Assembly (NCBI RefSeq): GCF_033439725.1
Contig: NW_026944383.1
Coordinates: forward strand, 992,001-1,056,000
Reading direction: 5' to 3'
DNA: 64,000 nt
Source: Neurospora tetraspora
Taxonomy: Eukaryota; Ascomycota; Sordariomycetes; Sordariales; Sordariaceae
Shown here: positions 11,021 to 22,329 of the stretch, piece after piece
Position numbering within the stretch: the first letter of the stretch is position 1
Layout: every line of letters begins with the position of its first letter
The notes under the pieces: model-generated
What the model was told of the DNA's origin: nothing
The model's input: the letters and a program-made list of their open reading frames with translations, nothing else
Databases searched by the model: none
Translations under genes and position numbers: made by a program

Positions 11021-12811
11021 GTGAGACTTCCTTTTCCCCAGACGCAACCCTGGAGATCGTCAACAGCCGAAATGTCTGTTGTTCGGACGAAAATCTGTCG
11101 TGGTTATCCTCGGTTGTTGAGACGAGCATGAGGAGATCGGTTGCGAGATCTATCAGATGATGTTTTGGGCCAGTGGTGTGGTTCGCTTCAGAGTTGGAGA
11201 AAGTGGCTTCCCTGGCTTGTGCCGGTCCAGTTCTGGTTGGATTCTCGCTTCTCCTTCTGAAAGCTGGCCTAGTCGTTGCCTGGTTCAAGGAAGACGACCC
11301 AGAGTTCGAGACTTCGAACCGAAAGTTGCCAGCCAGTTGTTACTTATGACTCAAAAGATACTGGCAGAGTCAAAAAGAAAAATCCGCGGTCGTTTTAGAG
11401 TTATACCAAACCCATTTCAGAGCCCTGGATCATCCAGCCTCCGGTGTCGCACCGCCGGGTTGCGTCTGTCAAAGCCAAAGTTGCAGGAAGCGAGCCCACG
11501 GATCCCACAGTGTCAGTAGGCGTGCGGGGGGTAAACACCCGCAAGGTTCTTGGATACCAACCCGCAGGATTTCTTTGTGCGAATAGCCTCAGAACTCACC
11601 TCCAGAGATACGAAGACTGTGAGCCGGAAGTGAAAATAACCTCGATAAAAACCCCACATGGGGTCTCCGAATTGGAAGTGCCGCGGCAGGTGGGGTTGCA
11701 AAGCAGGACGGGATAGTTGGGGTGATGGATCCATCGATACAGGACAGCAGCCGAAAGACACGAAGTACCGATACATTCAGAAAATTATAATGGAGTTTGG
11801 GGGTTTTTCGCGCTGACGATGCACGTGCTGTGAAGCCCTGTCGTGGGTGTCGCTGTCGTGACTCGTGCTTGTGCCCGGATCTGTCTTCGCGATATGCAAT
11901 GGGTCTGCCGGCCTGGAACCGCCCGACAGGGAACCAATGACAAGCCCCGGATTGACCCATTCATTTCGATCCATCCCCGCTGCCGGCCGAAGAACCCCCC
12001 ACTTGCCTTGGTGGCCGGCCGCCGGCTTTCTCATCACCACCCACGTCGAATTGCTTTTTGATTGATGGATGGTGAGTCTTCCCAACACGTTGAGAATCTG
12101 TCTGACTGATCATCGTTACCTGGCTACAAAAAGAGGCAACATGGGCCAGTGGGAGGAGTTTGATAACAGGTGTGATAAACGGCATTCTTCTATTCTAGTG
12201 CGGGGTTCCCTTTCGGCGCCGGGCCCTTCTCTGGCGAACATCATGGATGTTAGGCACTCAATCCTGCCGTGCCTGGTTACCAAATGTATGTATGTCAAAA
12301 AAATGTGGTTCTATGTTTCGTCAATGGTGATGTTTCACAATGCTCATCCGCGGACGTGACTGCAGCATGCCATGCATGCCTCTTCGCGGCTCAGTTCAGA
12401 GCTTTACAGAGTACAGACTACCGCTATCCCAAATCAACCTTCCGTGGTGTGATGACATGCCGTTGCAAAGCGCTGTTGCAAAGAGATAAGTGAGTTCCAA
12501 GTCACAAGCTTGAGTCACCCGACTACCCTCTTGGTTTGTGGAATTTCCTTGATAGGGATGCTTGGAAGCGGCAGACCCAAGAAAGGAACGGGCGGGCTGG
12601 GGATCTGGATGTTCGTCCTGACTCGGGGTAGAGGTACATGTACACCACCAAGGTTTCTTGTGAACCTATAGCCCCCGGCCACAACAGACAATCTTAGCAA
12701 GTGGAAGCGATCATGATGCATGGCATCGATCCGTCTGATAGTGATCCCACAAAGCGATGATGATGCGACTGGCAGGTTAACTTACAACGGGGATCCTTGC
12801 TTAAGCTGGGT

Positions 12812-12847
12812 ACTCGCTAGGTCTACAAAACCGACCGTCTGACTAGT
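12812..12847 (+). repeat. Dispersed hairpin repeat, copy C
   Basis: 36-nt copy: left arm ACTCGCTAG-GTC, loop TACAAAACC, right arm GAC-CGT-CTGACTAGT. It differs from copy B at five positions. Confidence 0.7.
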
Positions 12848-13451
12848 GGCGGGCCAAGACGAGTAGAGTTTTAACCATTTTTTTAGGTCCCGCTCCGGCT
12901 GAGGAGCTTCATGGATGGCGAGTCGGGTCTGACTCTTTCTCTCTTTTCCATGTCGCTAGACAGAAATCCCCTCACAGACCCCGTCCTCGTCCAGGCCTCT
13001 CCCTCTTCTGAAGTCCTGCCTCCATCAATTTTTGCCCTCTTTGCTTTTTTGTCTGTTCGGCAATCTGGACCGCCCTCTGCGCTTCTGTGTATACATATCA
13101 ACAAACGTAGACTTCGCTTTGAGTTGCGAATAAGCTCAGTCCCGGAAACTGTCCGGCCCCCCGGTTATAGTCTGAGCAGCAAAGGTACCTACCCATCTAG
13201 ATTTAATGTAAGCTTGTCTTGGTACTTGGTACCAGCCAATCCAGATTCCAGCCTAGTGGGTCTGTCTAGCCGCTGTTTGGCTGCAGCAGCACGTCGCGCC
13301 GTAACCCTGATAACCCCACCACCGGGACAGGGGACCCCGCCGACCTCGTCATTGCCTCAAGACTCAAGTACAGCTCGCTCCCCCTCCAAAATCCCTACCT
13401 CACCAGCTTTTCTCTTCTCAACAACCACGACCTTGCGTCAATTGAGTCAAG

Positions 13452-16400
13452 ATGGCCTCCGACAACCAGTATGAGGAGGTGTTCGAGGAGGGCGATGTCC
13501 CCAAGGAGGCCCAGACCGTCCACCGCATCCGGGCCAACTCGACTATTATGCAGTTGAACAAGATTCTGGGTCAGTCGCATTCGCATTCCGTAGAGACGGG
13601 ACGTGCTTGGTCTGCGGTCGCCGGCTGCTCGCAAGAGTGTCGCGATCAATTGAACCTCTGCGCGCAAAAGTCTATAAAGTTGTATCGAACAAGTTACTAA
13701 CGTCGGTTCTTCATGCGAAACAGTTGCCAACCGTGGTGAAATCCGTAAGTAGTGACCTGCCACATCACATGTTCCCCGAGCGATGCGCTAACAGTTATAC
13801 TCAGCCATTCGTGTATGTCCAACCGCCATGAACACTCAAACATGAGATGAAAGTCGTACTTACTTCTGATACCGCTACACAGATCTTCAGAACTGTGAGT
13901 TACCAATTTCTTCGTCGTGCATGTCCTTGTTGTGGGCATGGCTGACCGTGAAAACTGCGCAGGCTCACGAGTTGTCTCTTCACACCATTGCCGTCTTCAG
14001 GTAAGCGCTTCTTCCATACACCAAACTCCCTTCTGTTCGATCAGTTTCTAACTTTTACCAGTTATGAGGACCGTCTCTCCATGCACAGACAGAGTATGCG
14101 CGATTTTACCCTCCCCCAATATCCCTTCGTCGATCTAGCCTTGGCCAGCGCCTGCGCCCAGGCTGCCGTGCGATACAGTTACAGTTACAGTTACTGATGC
14201 TAGGAATACAGAGGCCGATGAGGCGTACGTCATTGGCAAGCGTGGACAATACACTCCCGTTGGTGCTTATCTCGCCTCCGACGAGATCGTCAAGATTGCC
14301 GTCGAGCATGGCGCCCAGATGATCCATCCTGGTAGGACAGACCCGGTCACCTGAAGGCCTTGAGGTCGTATCGTACTGATCCCTCCCATAGGTTATGGTT
14401 TCCTGTCTGAGAACGCCGACTTCGCTCGCAAGGTCGAGAAGGCCGGTCTTATCGTAAGTTGCCCAGACCGCGCCTAGCTAGAGCGCGGGGTTCATGTGGT
14501 TCGCCCAATGAGGAGTGCATGAGCGCTAACTTGTTCTCTTTAGTTCATCGGCCCTTCGCCCGAAGTGATCGACGCTCTTGGTGACAAGGTCTCTGCCCGC
14601 AAGCTTGCCATTGCCGCCGGTGTCCCCGTCGTCCCTGGTACCGAGGGTGCTGTCGAGACCTTCGAGGCCGTCAAGGACTTCACCGACAAGTTCGGCTTCC
14701 CCATCATCATCAAGGCTGCCTATGGCGGTGGTGGCCGTGGTATGCGTGTGGTCCGCGAGGAGGCTTCCCTGAGGGAGTCCTTCGAGCGCGCCACCTCCGA
14801 GGCCAAGAGCGCCTTCGGCAACGGCACCGTTTTCGTCGAGCGCTTCCTCGACAAGCCCAAGCACATCGAGGTCCAGCTTCTTGGTGACAACCACGGCAAC
14901 ATTGTCCACCTGTACGAGCGTGACTGCTCCGTCCAGCGCCGCCACCAGAAGGTCGTCGAGATTGCCCCCGCCAAGGACCTTCCCACCGAGACCCGCGATG
15001 CCATCTTGGCCGATGCCGTCAAGCTCGCCAAGTCGGTCAACTACCGCAACGCCGGTACCGCTGAGTTCCTTGTCGACCAGCAGAACCGCTACTACTTCAT
15101 TGAGATCAACCCCCGTATCCAGGTCGAGCACACCATTACCGAGGAGATCACTGGTATCGACATTGTCGCTGCCCAGATCCAGATCGCCGCTGGTGCTACT
15201 CTTGAGCAGCTTGGTCTCACCCAGGACCGCATCACCACCCGCGGTTTCGCCATCCAGTGCCGTATCACCACCGAGGATCCCGCCAAGAACTTCCAACCTG
15301 ATACTGGCAAGATTGAGGTCTACCGCAGTGCTGGTGGTAACGGTGTCCGTCTCGACGGTGGTAACGGTTTTGCTGGTGCCGTCATTACTCGTAAGTGATT
15401 TTCCCCTTTCCCCTTTTATGCCCCAAAGACATTCCCCAAAGATCCCAAGACCCCAAATGCACCACTTGATGAGTTTTCAACTCTCCATGGGGCATTCCCG
15501 GTATTCCTCGACGCATACTTGCACCCACCAGATGCATCGGGATATCAGGGAATGGCATCAAATATTTCTTCCAGGCCTTTTTGCATCAAGAAACTGCATG
15601 CAACTTGGAGAACAACACCTCAATTTCCAGAGGCCTGTTGCTTCACACAAGGCATTTTCGCTGCAAACAAATGGCAGGTGTTTGGACCCACTAGTGTGGG
15701 GCCAGCTTGAAAGACCCACAAAACCTCAGGGGGTGGGCCGTGCGCCATGTGCAGCACGCATCAACACATCAACACATCAACACATCAACACATGTCACTA
15801 ATCCCGATATTTTCACAGCTTTTTACGATTCGATGTTAGTTAAAGTGAGTTGCAAAGGCAGTACTTATGAAATTGCAAGACGCAAAGTATTGCGTGCGTT
15901 GATCGAATTCCGCATTCGCGGCGTCAAGACCAACATTCCTTTCTTGGCTTCTCTCCTCACTCACCCGACTTTCATTGAGGGCAACTGCTGGACTACCTTC
16001 ATTGATGATACCCCGTCGCTCTTCGACCTCGTTGGCAGCCAGAACCGTGCTCAGAAGCTCCTTGCTTATCTCGGTGATGTCGCCGTCAACGGCAGCAGCA
16101 TCAAGGGCCAGATCGGTGAGCCCAAGTTCAAGGGTGATATCATCATTCCCGAGCTCCACGATGCTTCCGGCAAGAAGATCGATGTTAACCAGCCTTGCAC
16201 CAAGGGCTGGCGCCAGATCATCCTCGAACAGGGCCCCAAGGCCTTCGCCAAGGCTGTCCGCAACTACAAGGGCTGCCTTCTCATGGACACTACCTGGCGT
16301 GATGCCCACCAGTCTCTCCTTGCCACCCGTGTTCGTACCGTCGATCTGTTGAACATCGCCAAGGAGACCAGCCATGCTCTCCACAACCTCTACTCTTTGG

Positions 16401-18192
16401 AGTGCTGGGGTGGTGCCACCTTCGATGTCGCCATGCGTTTCCTCTATGAGGATCCTTGGGACAGACTCCGCAAGATGCGCAAGCTTGTGCCCAACATTCC
16501 CTTCCAGATGCTCCTCCGTGGCGCCAACGGTGTTGCCTACGCTTCCCTGCCCGACAACGCCATTGAGCACTTCGTCGAGCATGCCAAGAAGAACGGTGTC
16601 GATATCTTCCGTGTCTTCGATGCCCTTAACGACATCCACCAGCTCGAGGTTGGTATCAAGGCTGTCCAGAAGGCTGGCGGTGTTTGCGAGGGTACCGTCT
16701 GCTACAGCGGTGACATGCTTAACCCTAAGAAGAAGTACAACCTTGAGTACTACCTTAAGCTCGTTGACGACCTTGTCGCTCTCGACATTGATATCCTTGG
16801 CATCAAGGATATGGCTGGTGTTCTCAAGCCCCACGCTGCTACCCTCCTCATCGGCAGCATCCGCAAGAAGTACCCCGACCTCCCCATCCACGTTCACACT
16901 CACGACTCCGCGGGTACCGGTGTCGCTTCCATGGTTGCTTGCGCCATGGCCGGTGCTGATGCCGTTGATGCTGCCACTGACAGCTTGTCTGGCATGACCT
17001 CTCAGCCCAGCATCAACGCCATCATTGCTTCGCTTGATGGCACTGACAAGGACACTGGTCTCAACGTCCAGCACGTCCGTGCTCTTGACACCTACTGGTC
17101 TCAGCTCCGTCTCCTCTACTCGCCCTTCGAGGCCCACCTCACTGGTCCCGACCCTGAGGTCTACGAGCACGAGATTCCTGGCGGTCAGCTCACCAACATG
17201 ATGTTCCAGGCTGCCCAGCTTGGCCTCGGCTCCCAGTGGCTCGAGACCAAGAAGGCCTACGAGGAGGCCAACGACCTCCTCGGTGACATTGTCAAGGTCA
17301 CCCCTACCTCCAAGGTTGTTGGTGACTTGGCTCAGTTCATGGTTTCAAACAAGCTGTCCAAGGATGATGTCTTGGCCCGTGCTGGCGAGCTCGACTTCCC
17401 CGGCTCCGTCCTCGAGTTCCTCGAGGGTATGATGGGTCAGCCCTACGGCGGTTTCCCCGAGCCTCTCCGTACCAAGGCTCTCCGTGGCCGTCGCAAGCTC
17501 GACGCCCGCCCCGGTCTCTTCCTCGAGCCCGTCGACTTCGCCAAGGTCCGCAAGGAGCTTACTCGCAAGTTCGGCTCCGTCACCGAGTGCGATGTTGCCA
17601 GCTACGTCATGTACCCCAAGGTCTTTGAGGACTACAAGAAGTTCGTGGCCAAGTACGGTGATCTCTCCGTCCTTCCCACCAAGTACTTCCTGTCCAGGCC
17701 CGAGATCGGCGAGGAGTTCCACGTCGAGCTCGAGAAGGGCAAGGTCCTCATTCTCAAGCTCCTTGCTGTCGGTCCTCTCTCTGAGAACACTGGCCAGCGT
17801 GAGGTGTTCTACGAGATGAACGGTGAGGTCCGCCAGGTTACCGTCGACGACAAGAAGGCGTCGGTCGAGAATGTGAGCAGGCCCAAGGCCGATCCTACCG
17901 ATTCCAGCCAGGTCGGCGCCCCCATGGCCGGTGTTCTCGTTGAGCTCCGCGTCCGCGACGGTACCGAGGTCAAGAAGGGCGATCCCCTCGCCGTCCTCAG
18001 CGCCATGAAGATGGTACGTTATCCACCCTAACCCCTACTATCGCAAGTAACTCATAACTAACCCGTATCTTGTAGGAAATGGTCATCTCCGCTCCTCACA
18101 ACGGTGCCGTCTCCTCCCTTGCCGTCCGCGAGGGTGACTCCGTCGATGGCTCTGACCTCGTCTGCCGCATCGTCAAGCCCGGCGACAAATGA
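13452..18192 (+). CDS. pyc: Pyruvate carboxylase
   Basis: Biotin enzyme that converts pyruvate, bicarbonate and ATP to oxaloacetate; cytosolic in fungi, and no targeting peptide is seen here. Eleven exons: 13452-13569, 13724-13744, 13805-13812, 13883-13894, 13963-14000, 14062-14093, 14212-14331, 14392-14453, 14544-15390, 15819-18013, 18076-18192, giving 1189 residues (yeast 1178). The small exons are needed to read [27 protein letters not shown] without a gap; exon 3 is 8 nt and exon 4 is 12 nt. Visible parts are the biotin carboxylase ATP-grasp loop ([12 protein letters not shown]), [15 protein letters not shown], the carboxyltransferase start ([14 protein letters not shown]), [11 protein letters not shown], and the biotin site AMKM with Lys1150 at the very end of exon 10. 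Intron 9 is 428 nt and is followed by about 32 codons of unusual usage (15819-15913); PFYDSML there replaces the usual PHYDSML. Confidence 0.97.
15759..15794. repeat. Tandem 8-bp repeat in intron 9 of pyruvate carboxylase
   Basis: About four units of CATCAACA lie just upstream of the branch-site-like CACTAAT and the acceptor at 15818. Confidence 0.85.
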
Positions 18193-18744
18193 GCAACTAG
18201 ATGATTGAATGACAGACTGTCATTCTATCGTCAGACTCGAGAAAAAAAGAGGCAGTTCGAGTGTCACGCAACAGAGCTACCAACCAAACTGTGTTTATTC
18301 TTCCACGATGAGACGAACATTTCAGGAAAAATGAGAAACGGCGCGTCGTTGTCCGGAGTCCGGCCGGGTTATTGTTACTTGGGAATGGTTATATGGCAAA
18401 TGGATTTTGATATGAAGATACGGATGGATGGATGACATGAATATCAATCCCTTCAAACACATTTTGGGACACATCGAGGGACGCCGGGCCGGGCCAACTC
18501 AGGAGCCCAGGCAGCGTGCAGAGAGTGAAGCTTGTCACACTCGACGCCTCATGTATACATGAAATAAAATAAAGATTTCATTACATGGTAAACTCTCAGG
18601 TGTTCTCCTTAAACCGTATAGCTCACAGCCCGTGATGGTAAATATTTCGAGTTCAAAATAACATGACCCCGACTGGTTTTTTGCCCTAGAACTGTCGGTA
18701 ATTGCCTGGGGAATACATCGAACCATGAAGTATATCACCCAACT

Positions 18745-18971
18745 GTTCCAGCTGGGGCAATGGATTGCTACTGATCGGTTGCTCCTATTGACGGTAAGAT
18801 GTCAAGCAGAAAAAAAAGAAAAATGACGGGCTGGCGGAGCGGTAAGAAGGAAAGGGAAAAAGCGAAAGGGATCCTGCTCCGCCGGCCCGTCATTTTTCTT
18901 TTTTTTCTGCTTGACATCTTACCGTCAATAGGAGCAACCGATCAGTAGCAATCCATTGCCCCAGCTGGAAC
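18745..18971. repeat. Snap-back repeat: two 96-bp arms, 35-bp loop
   Basis: The arms 18745-18840 and 18876-18971 are complementary at 95 of 96 positions, the one difference being GGGCTGGC against GGGCCGGC. They include an A8/T8 tract. The loop 18841-18875 is purine-rich. No target duplication is visible outside. If transcribed, it would form a long double-stranded RNA stem. It is too short to be a normal RIP target. Confidence 0.95.
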
Positions 18972-19187
18972 TAGAAGGGCGCTACACTTTATTGTCCATC
19001 GTACTCCCCACGAACATGGAATTAGCACCACGACTGGCATACTGATATGCTAGACTATTTAGACGACTTGAGAGCTGTAGCTTCAAAAGCCTACGCTGTA
19101 CATTCAGGACGTTGTGAAGCTAGAAATGAATGCAGTCCTACAATGCCTATAATAAGGAAATGGCAAGCGGGTGAACATAAGAATGAC

Positions 19188-20133
19188 CGCTTTCCGTAAA
19201 TGGGTAGATTTAAATCCGTCCGTGGATAGACTAAACCTACTTTTAACGTTGAATAAGCCAGCCGTCCGCCTAGCTGCCCAGCCTAGCCTAATATACTGTA
19301 TATATCGCTGCCTAACTGCTGTCATCGTTACGTAGTTTGTTAGTAACCATTAATTTTATATGTAATTGAATAAAGCTATCGCGAGACTTTATTTTGGTAT
19401 TGAATAAACGTTTGTAGTGATTATTTATTGTCTTTATTGTTATTTTGTATAGTGTCCTCGACTTCGTAGTATTCGCGTAGTATTTATTAATACACTTCGC
19501 CTACCCGCCCGCCCGCCGTACGTCGTATATTCGCTATGTAAGTTAGACCTCTAGCCTAGTCGATTAAAATGATTAGCGTTAATAAGATTTGAATAAAATT
19601 ATTAGTAAAATGCTGTTAAATCCGAGAAGTCCATTTCGAATAATTATTCTCAATAGGAGTACGACTACCTCTAGTACTTATACGGGGCAGAAGATGGGCA
19701 TTAGGGGACTTGAGTAGGAGGGTAAATCTCCAGCCGCCTCCCTAGTATTTTGGGTAGTATTTTTGGCAGTACTTATACGGCGGGTATTAAAATTAGGGTA
19801 GGTATTAAAAATAGGGTAGGCACGTGCACTCTGGGTTTGGGTAGTAAGTGTAGTAATAGGGCTAGTATAGAAGATAGTAGTATTACTGGCAACCACTATA
19901 TTAATATCCTCAATAGTAGATAATTAATTGAATTGATAACTTTGAATAACTTTACGTAAAAAATGACGCCAACGACGTAGATTTGGCGATGCGCGGGCAT
20001 CGATTATGTGGCCTCAATTGCACAGTATGCTAGGCTGGGCTAGGCGGCTGGGCGGGCGGCTGGCTTACTCAGCGTTAAAAGTGGGTTTAGTCTATCCACG
20101 GACGGATTTGAGTCTACCCATCTACCGATTGCG
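19188..20133. mobile_element. RIP-mutated Mutator-like non-autonomous DNA element
   Basis: Terminal inverted repeats of ~113 bp (19188-19300 and 20021-20133) both begin CGC and share ATGGGTAGA and ATCCGTCCGTGGATAGAC. Outside them lies the 9-bp direct repeat AAGAATGAC (19179-19187 and 20134-20142), which looks like a target-site duplication. Long terminal repeats plus a 9-bp duplication are the hallmark of Mutator-like elements. The left arm differs from the right mainly by C-to-T and G-to-A changes (TTT for CTC, CCTAC for CCCAC, GTTGAA for GCTGAG), and the interior is very AT-rich, as RIP would leave it. No open frame of note remains inside, so it is either a long MITE or a gutted autonomous copy. 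Family assignment rests on structure only. Confidence 0.8.
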
Positions 20134-20672
20134 AAGAATGACACCGGAATACTCTGGCCTTCTGGCTCTGTGGCCAGCCTCTAGTGTCTTCCATTTCATT
20201 TGGCACGCTAGGGTGCTGTTCTCCTTCTCATCGCCAGGGTTTTGGAGGATTACACTTTGACCGTTGCAAGTCCCGAAACTACAGTTCACTCTCGTTGTTG
20301 TTTCATTTCAGGGCTCGTGAATGGAAGAGAGCCTCACTCAGAGGCTCGATATTGGGTTCAGACCGCAAGCACCAATGGAGAACATGTGTTACGCATGAGC
20401 AACATGATGGTCTGCCGTCTGACCACAAGACGTTTTCCAAGCTGCAACAACATGAAGCAGTCAACCGCCGGAGGCTGTGACGCCTTTTGTTCCTCTGATG
20501 GACGGTATACATCGAGATACGGGTCCTCGCAGCAGGCACAGAGCCCACCGTGATGACAGCCGCAACATGTTCACCATACATACTTAAGTTCGCTGAACAG
20601 AAGGGACATGAACAGCCGACCTGCTTTGATTGCTCCACGAGCTTGCAGCTAGGATATATCCAAGACGCCCGT

Positions 20673-20706
20673 ACTCGTCAGGTCTACAAAATCGACCGTG
20701 ACGAGT
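20673..20706 (+). repeat. Dispersed hairpin repeat, copy D (best stem)
   Basis: 34-nt copy with left arm ACTCGTCA-GGTC, loop TACAAAATC and right arm GACC-G-TGACGAGT. The arms pair over 12 bp with a single bulged base, better than any other copy: CGAGT replaces CTAGT and repairs the mismatch seen in copies A, B and C. Confidence 0.7.
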
Positions 20707-21404
20707 TCAAGAAGCGCCAACACAAGGCACGCTCATACACACAAACGAAGCACTCATATCACATCATAAAGCACATTGAAGTAGGTATGTACGCCCAATC
20801 ATTGCGACCCTTTCCACGGAGCCACGAAGGGCAAGGAAAGCACCGCACCCAAGATTGTTCGCTGGTGTCTTTTCTCCATTCTGTTCGAAATTGATGAATT
20901 GGTCCTGGGTCAGCTCCGGACGTGAATCCGGGGACCTCGCATCCAAGTTGTATTCCGAGAATGTGATATAATGCGTTGTAAAAATTGGAGAAAAAAAGGA
21001 GAAAAAGTCCAAAAGCGAAAAAGTTTTCGGCTTCTTTTATGGACGATGGGAGGCGAGGGACGTGCACGCCGCACCAGTGTGGACTGTGGCTTGCCAGCGC
21101 AAGTCGGGGTGGGGTCCAGTCTGGCGGGACGTTTCGCTACAGGAACAGCACCAGCCACAGAAACAAGCGCCGCATCCGCCCGAATGCCGGGCGGAATCCC
21201 GATCATCTGAAAGTGTGACTGACGTGGTGACCAAGTTCCGCAACGACATCACATCTCCAATACAATCTCCCAGCAGCTCCAAAACTTCCCCGTACTCCAG
21301 TTCAACAACACAATTACCTGCGCTCCTGAAAATACCCGCCCGACCGGACCGCTTCCCACCCGTTGAAGTACACGCAAAGCGCCGAAGACAAGCCACCAAA
21401 GACA

Positions 21405-22329
21405 ATGAACACTGCGCAATCCCTCCCGCGATTCCTGCTCCCACGGTTGAGCTGGCAGGGTCCTCTCTCGCCAAACGTACCCAGAACTGTTCCCTCCATC
21501 CTCCTACAAGCCGCCCAAGAGCAACAACCACGAACATGGCAGCCCCTCTGCTCTCCAAGATCCTTCCACTCGAGCCGGCCGACTGATCATGCCCAATGTA
21601 CCGCACCGAGCAACAACAAGCCGCGGTCCCTTAACACCATCGCCCGCAACCCGACTCTAAGACGCTCGTTCCATGCTTCCGCGGCACGAAGGCGCGACCA
21701 CCACTTCGACACACTCAAGTTCGTCCAGCGACTACAAGAAGATGGGTTCACAGAAGAGCAATCGGTAGCCATGATGAAAGTCCTAAACGATGTAATCGAG
21801 GAAAGGTGAAGCTCCCCTGCCTGTCCACCACCCTCTTTCCCTTTTCTGGCTCCTCTTTTTTTCCCGCTCTGTAACTAACCACTTCTCTTCTCTAAGCAGC
21901 ATACAAAACCTGACCCGAACCATGGTCCTCCGCGAAGACGCCGCCAAGGCAACCTACACGCAAAAAGTCGACTTCGCCAAGCTGCGCAGCGAGCTGCTGT
22001 CGGCCGACAGCACCGAGTCCAACACGACGCGGGCCGCCCACGAGCGGCTGACCAACGACATCGCCAAGCTCAACAGCCGGCTGCGCGACGAGATCGGTCG
22101 AACCCAGGCTAGCGTCCGGCTCGACCTGAATCTGGAAAAGGGCCGCATCCGCGAGGAGGCTGTGTCGCAGGAGCTCAAGATCAAGGAGACGGAGACCAAG
22201 ATTGAGCAGGAGGTGGCGGCGCTGAGGCAGCAGTTGGAGCAGGTCAAGTTCCAGACGTTGCAGTGGCTGATGGGTGTTTGCACCGGTTTTGCCGCGCTGC
22301 TGCTTGGTGCTTGGCGTTTGTTGATGTGA
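21405..22329 (+). CDS. CCDC90/MCUR1-family mitochondrial coiled-coil protein (DUF1640)
   Basis: Member of the DUF1640 family (animal MCUR1/CCDC90B, yeast Fmp32), inner-membrane proteins linked to calcium uniporter and cytochrome oxidase function. Exons 21405-21805 and 21900-22329 give 276 residues. The N-terminal ~100 residues are Arg/Ser-rich without acidic runs (RRSFHASAARRR), typical of mitochondrial import. Next comes FDTLKFVQRLQEDGFTEEQ, matching the family start (FDT..LV..LE..GFT..QA). A long coiled coil follows, containing DLNLEKGRIREE, and one C-terminal membrane helix (LQWLMGVCTGFAALLLGAW). The intron has donor GTGAAG, CTAAC, and a tandem acceptor AAGCAG, either of which keeps the frame and changes one Ser. 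The start was chosen as the first ATG giving a targeting-like N-terminus; its exact position is less certain. Confidence 0.88.

Larger units (their letters stand above)
8899..13451. other. 4.5-kb gene-free region upstream of pyruvate carboxylase
   Basis: No open frame here looks like a protein: the longest are ~100-190 residues, low in conserved motifs and contradicted by frames on the other strand. The stretch nearest 13451 is pyrimidine-rich and probably the pyruvate carboxylase promoter and leader. Repeats inside it are listed separately: a 20-bp tandem repeat (9421-9480), hairpin copies B and C, and a 30-bp inverted repeat (10863-11020). Confidence 0.55.
18193..21404. other. 3.2-kb repeat island between pyruvate carboxylase and the CCDC90-family gene
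   Basis: No gene is supported. It contains the pyc 3' untranslated region, a 227-bp snap-back repeat (18745-18971), a 946-bp RIP-mutated inverted-repeat element (19188-20133) and hairpin copy D. Bases 19300-20000 are conspicuously AT-rich compared with everything else in the window. Confidence 0.65.

Noticed and set aside
14526-15296. 256-residue open frame on the minus strand
   Set aside because: Antisense to the biotin carboxylase exon of pyruvate carboxylase; Leu/Gly/Asp-rich composition is the usual reverse image of biased codons.
15759-15794. CRISPR-like array
   Set aside because: The units are directly adjacent without spacers; it is a simple tandem repeat in a eukaryotic intron.
15836-17170. 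444-residue open frame on the minus strand
   Set aside because: Antisense to the carboxyltransferase region of pyruvate carboxylase, with no family motif.
21037-21606. 189-residue minus-strand open frame
   Set aside because: Antisense to the start of the CCDC90-family gene; Gly/Ser/Arg-rich with no motif.
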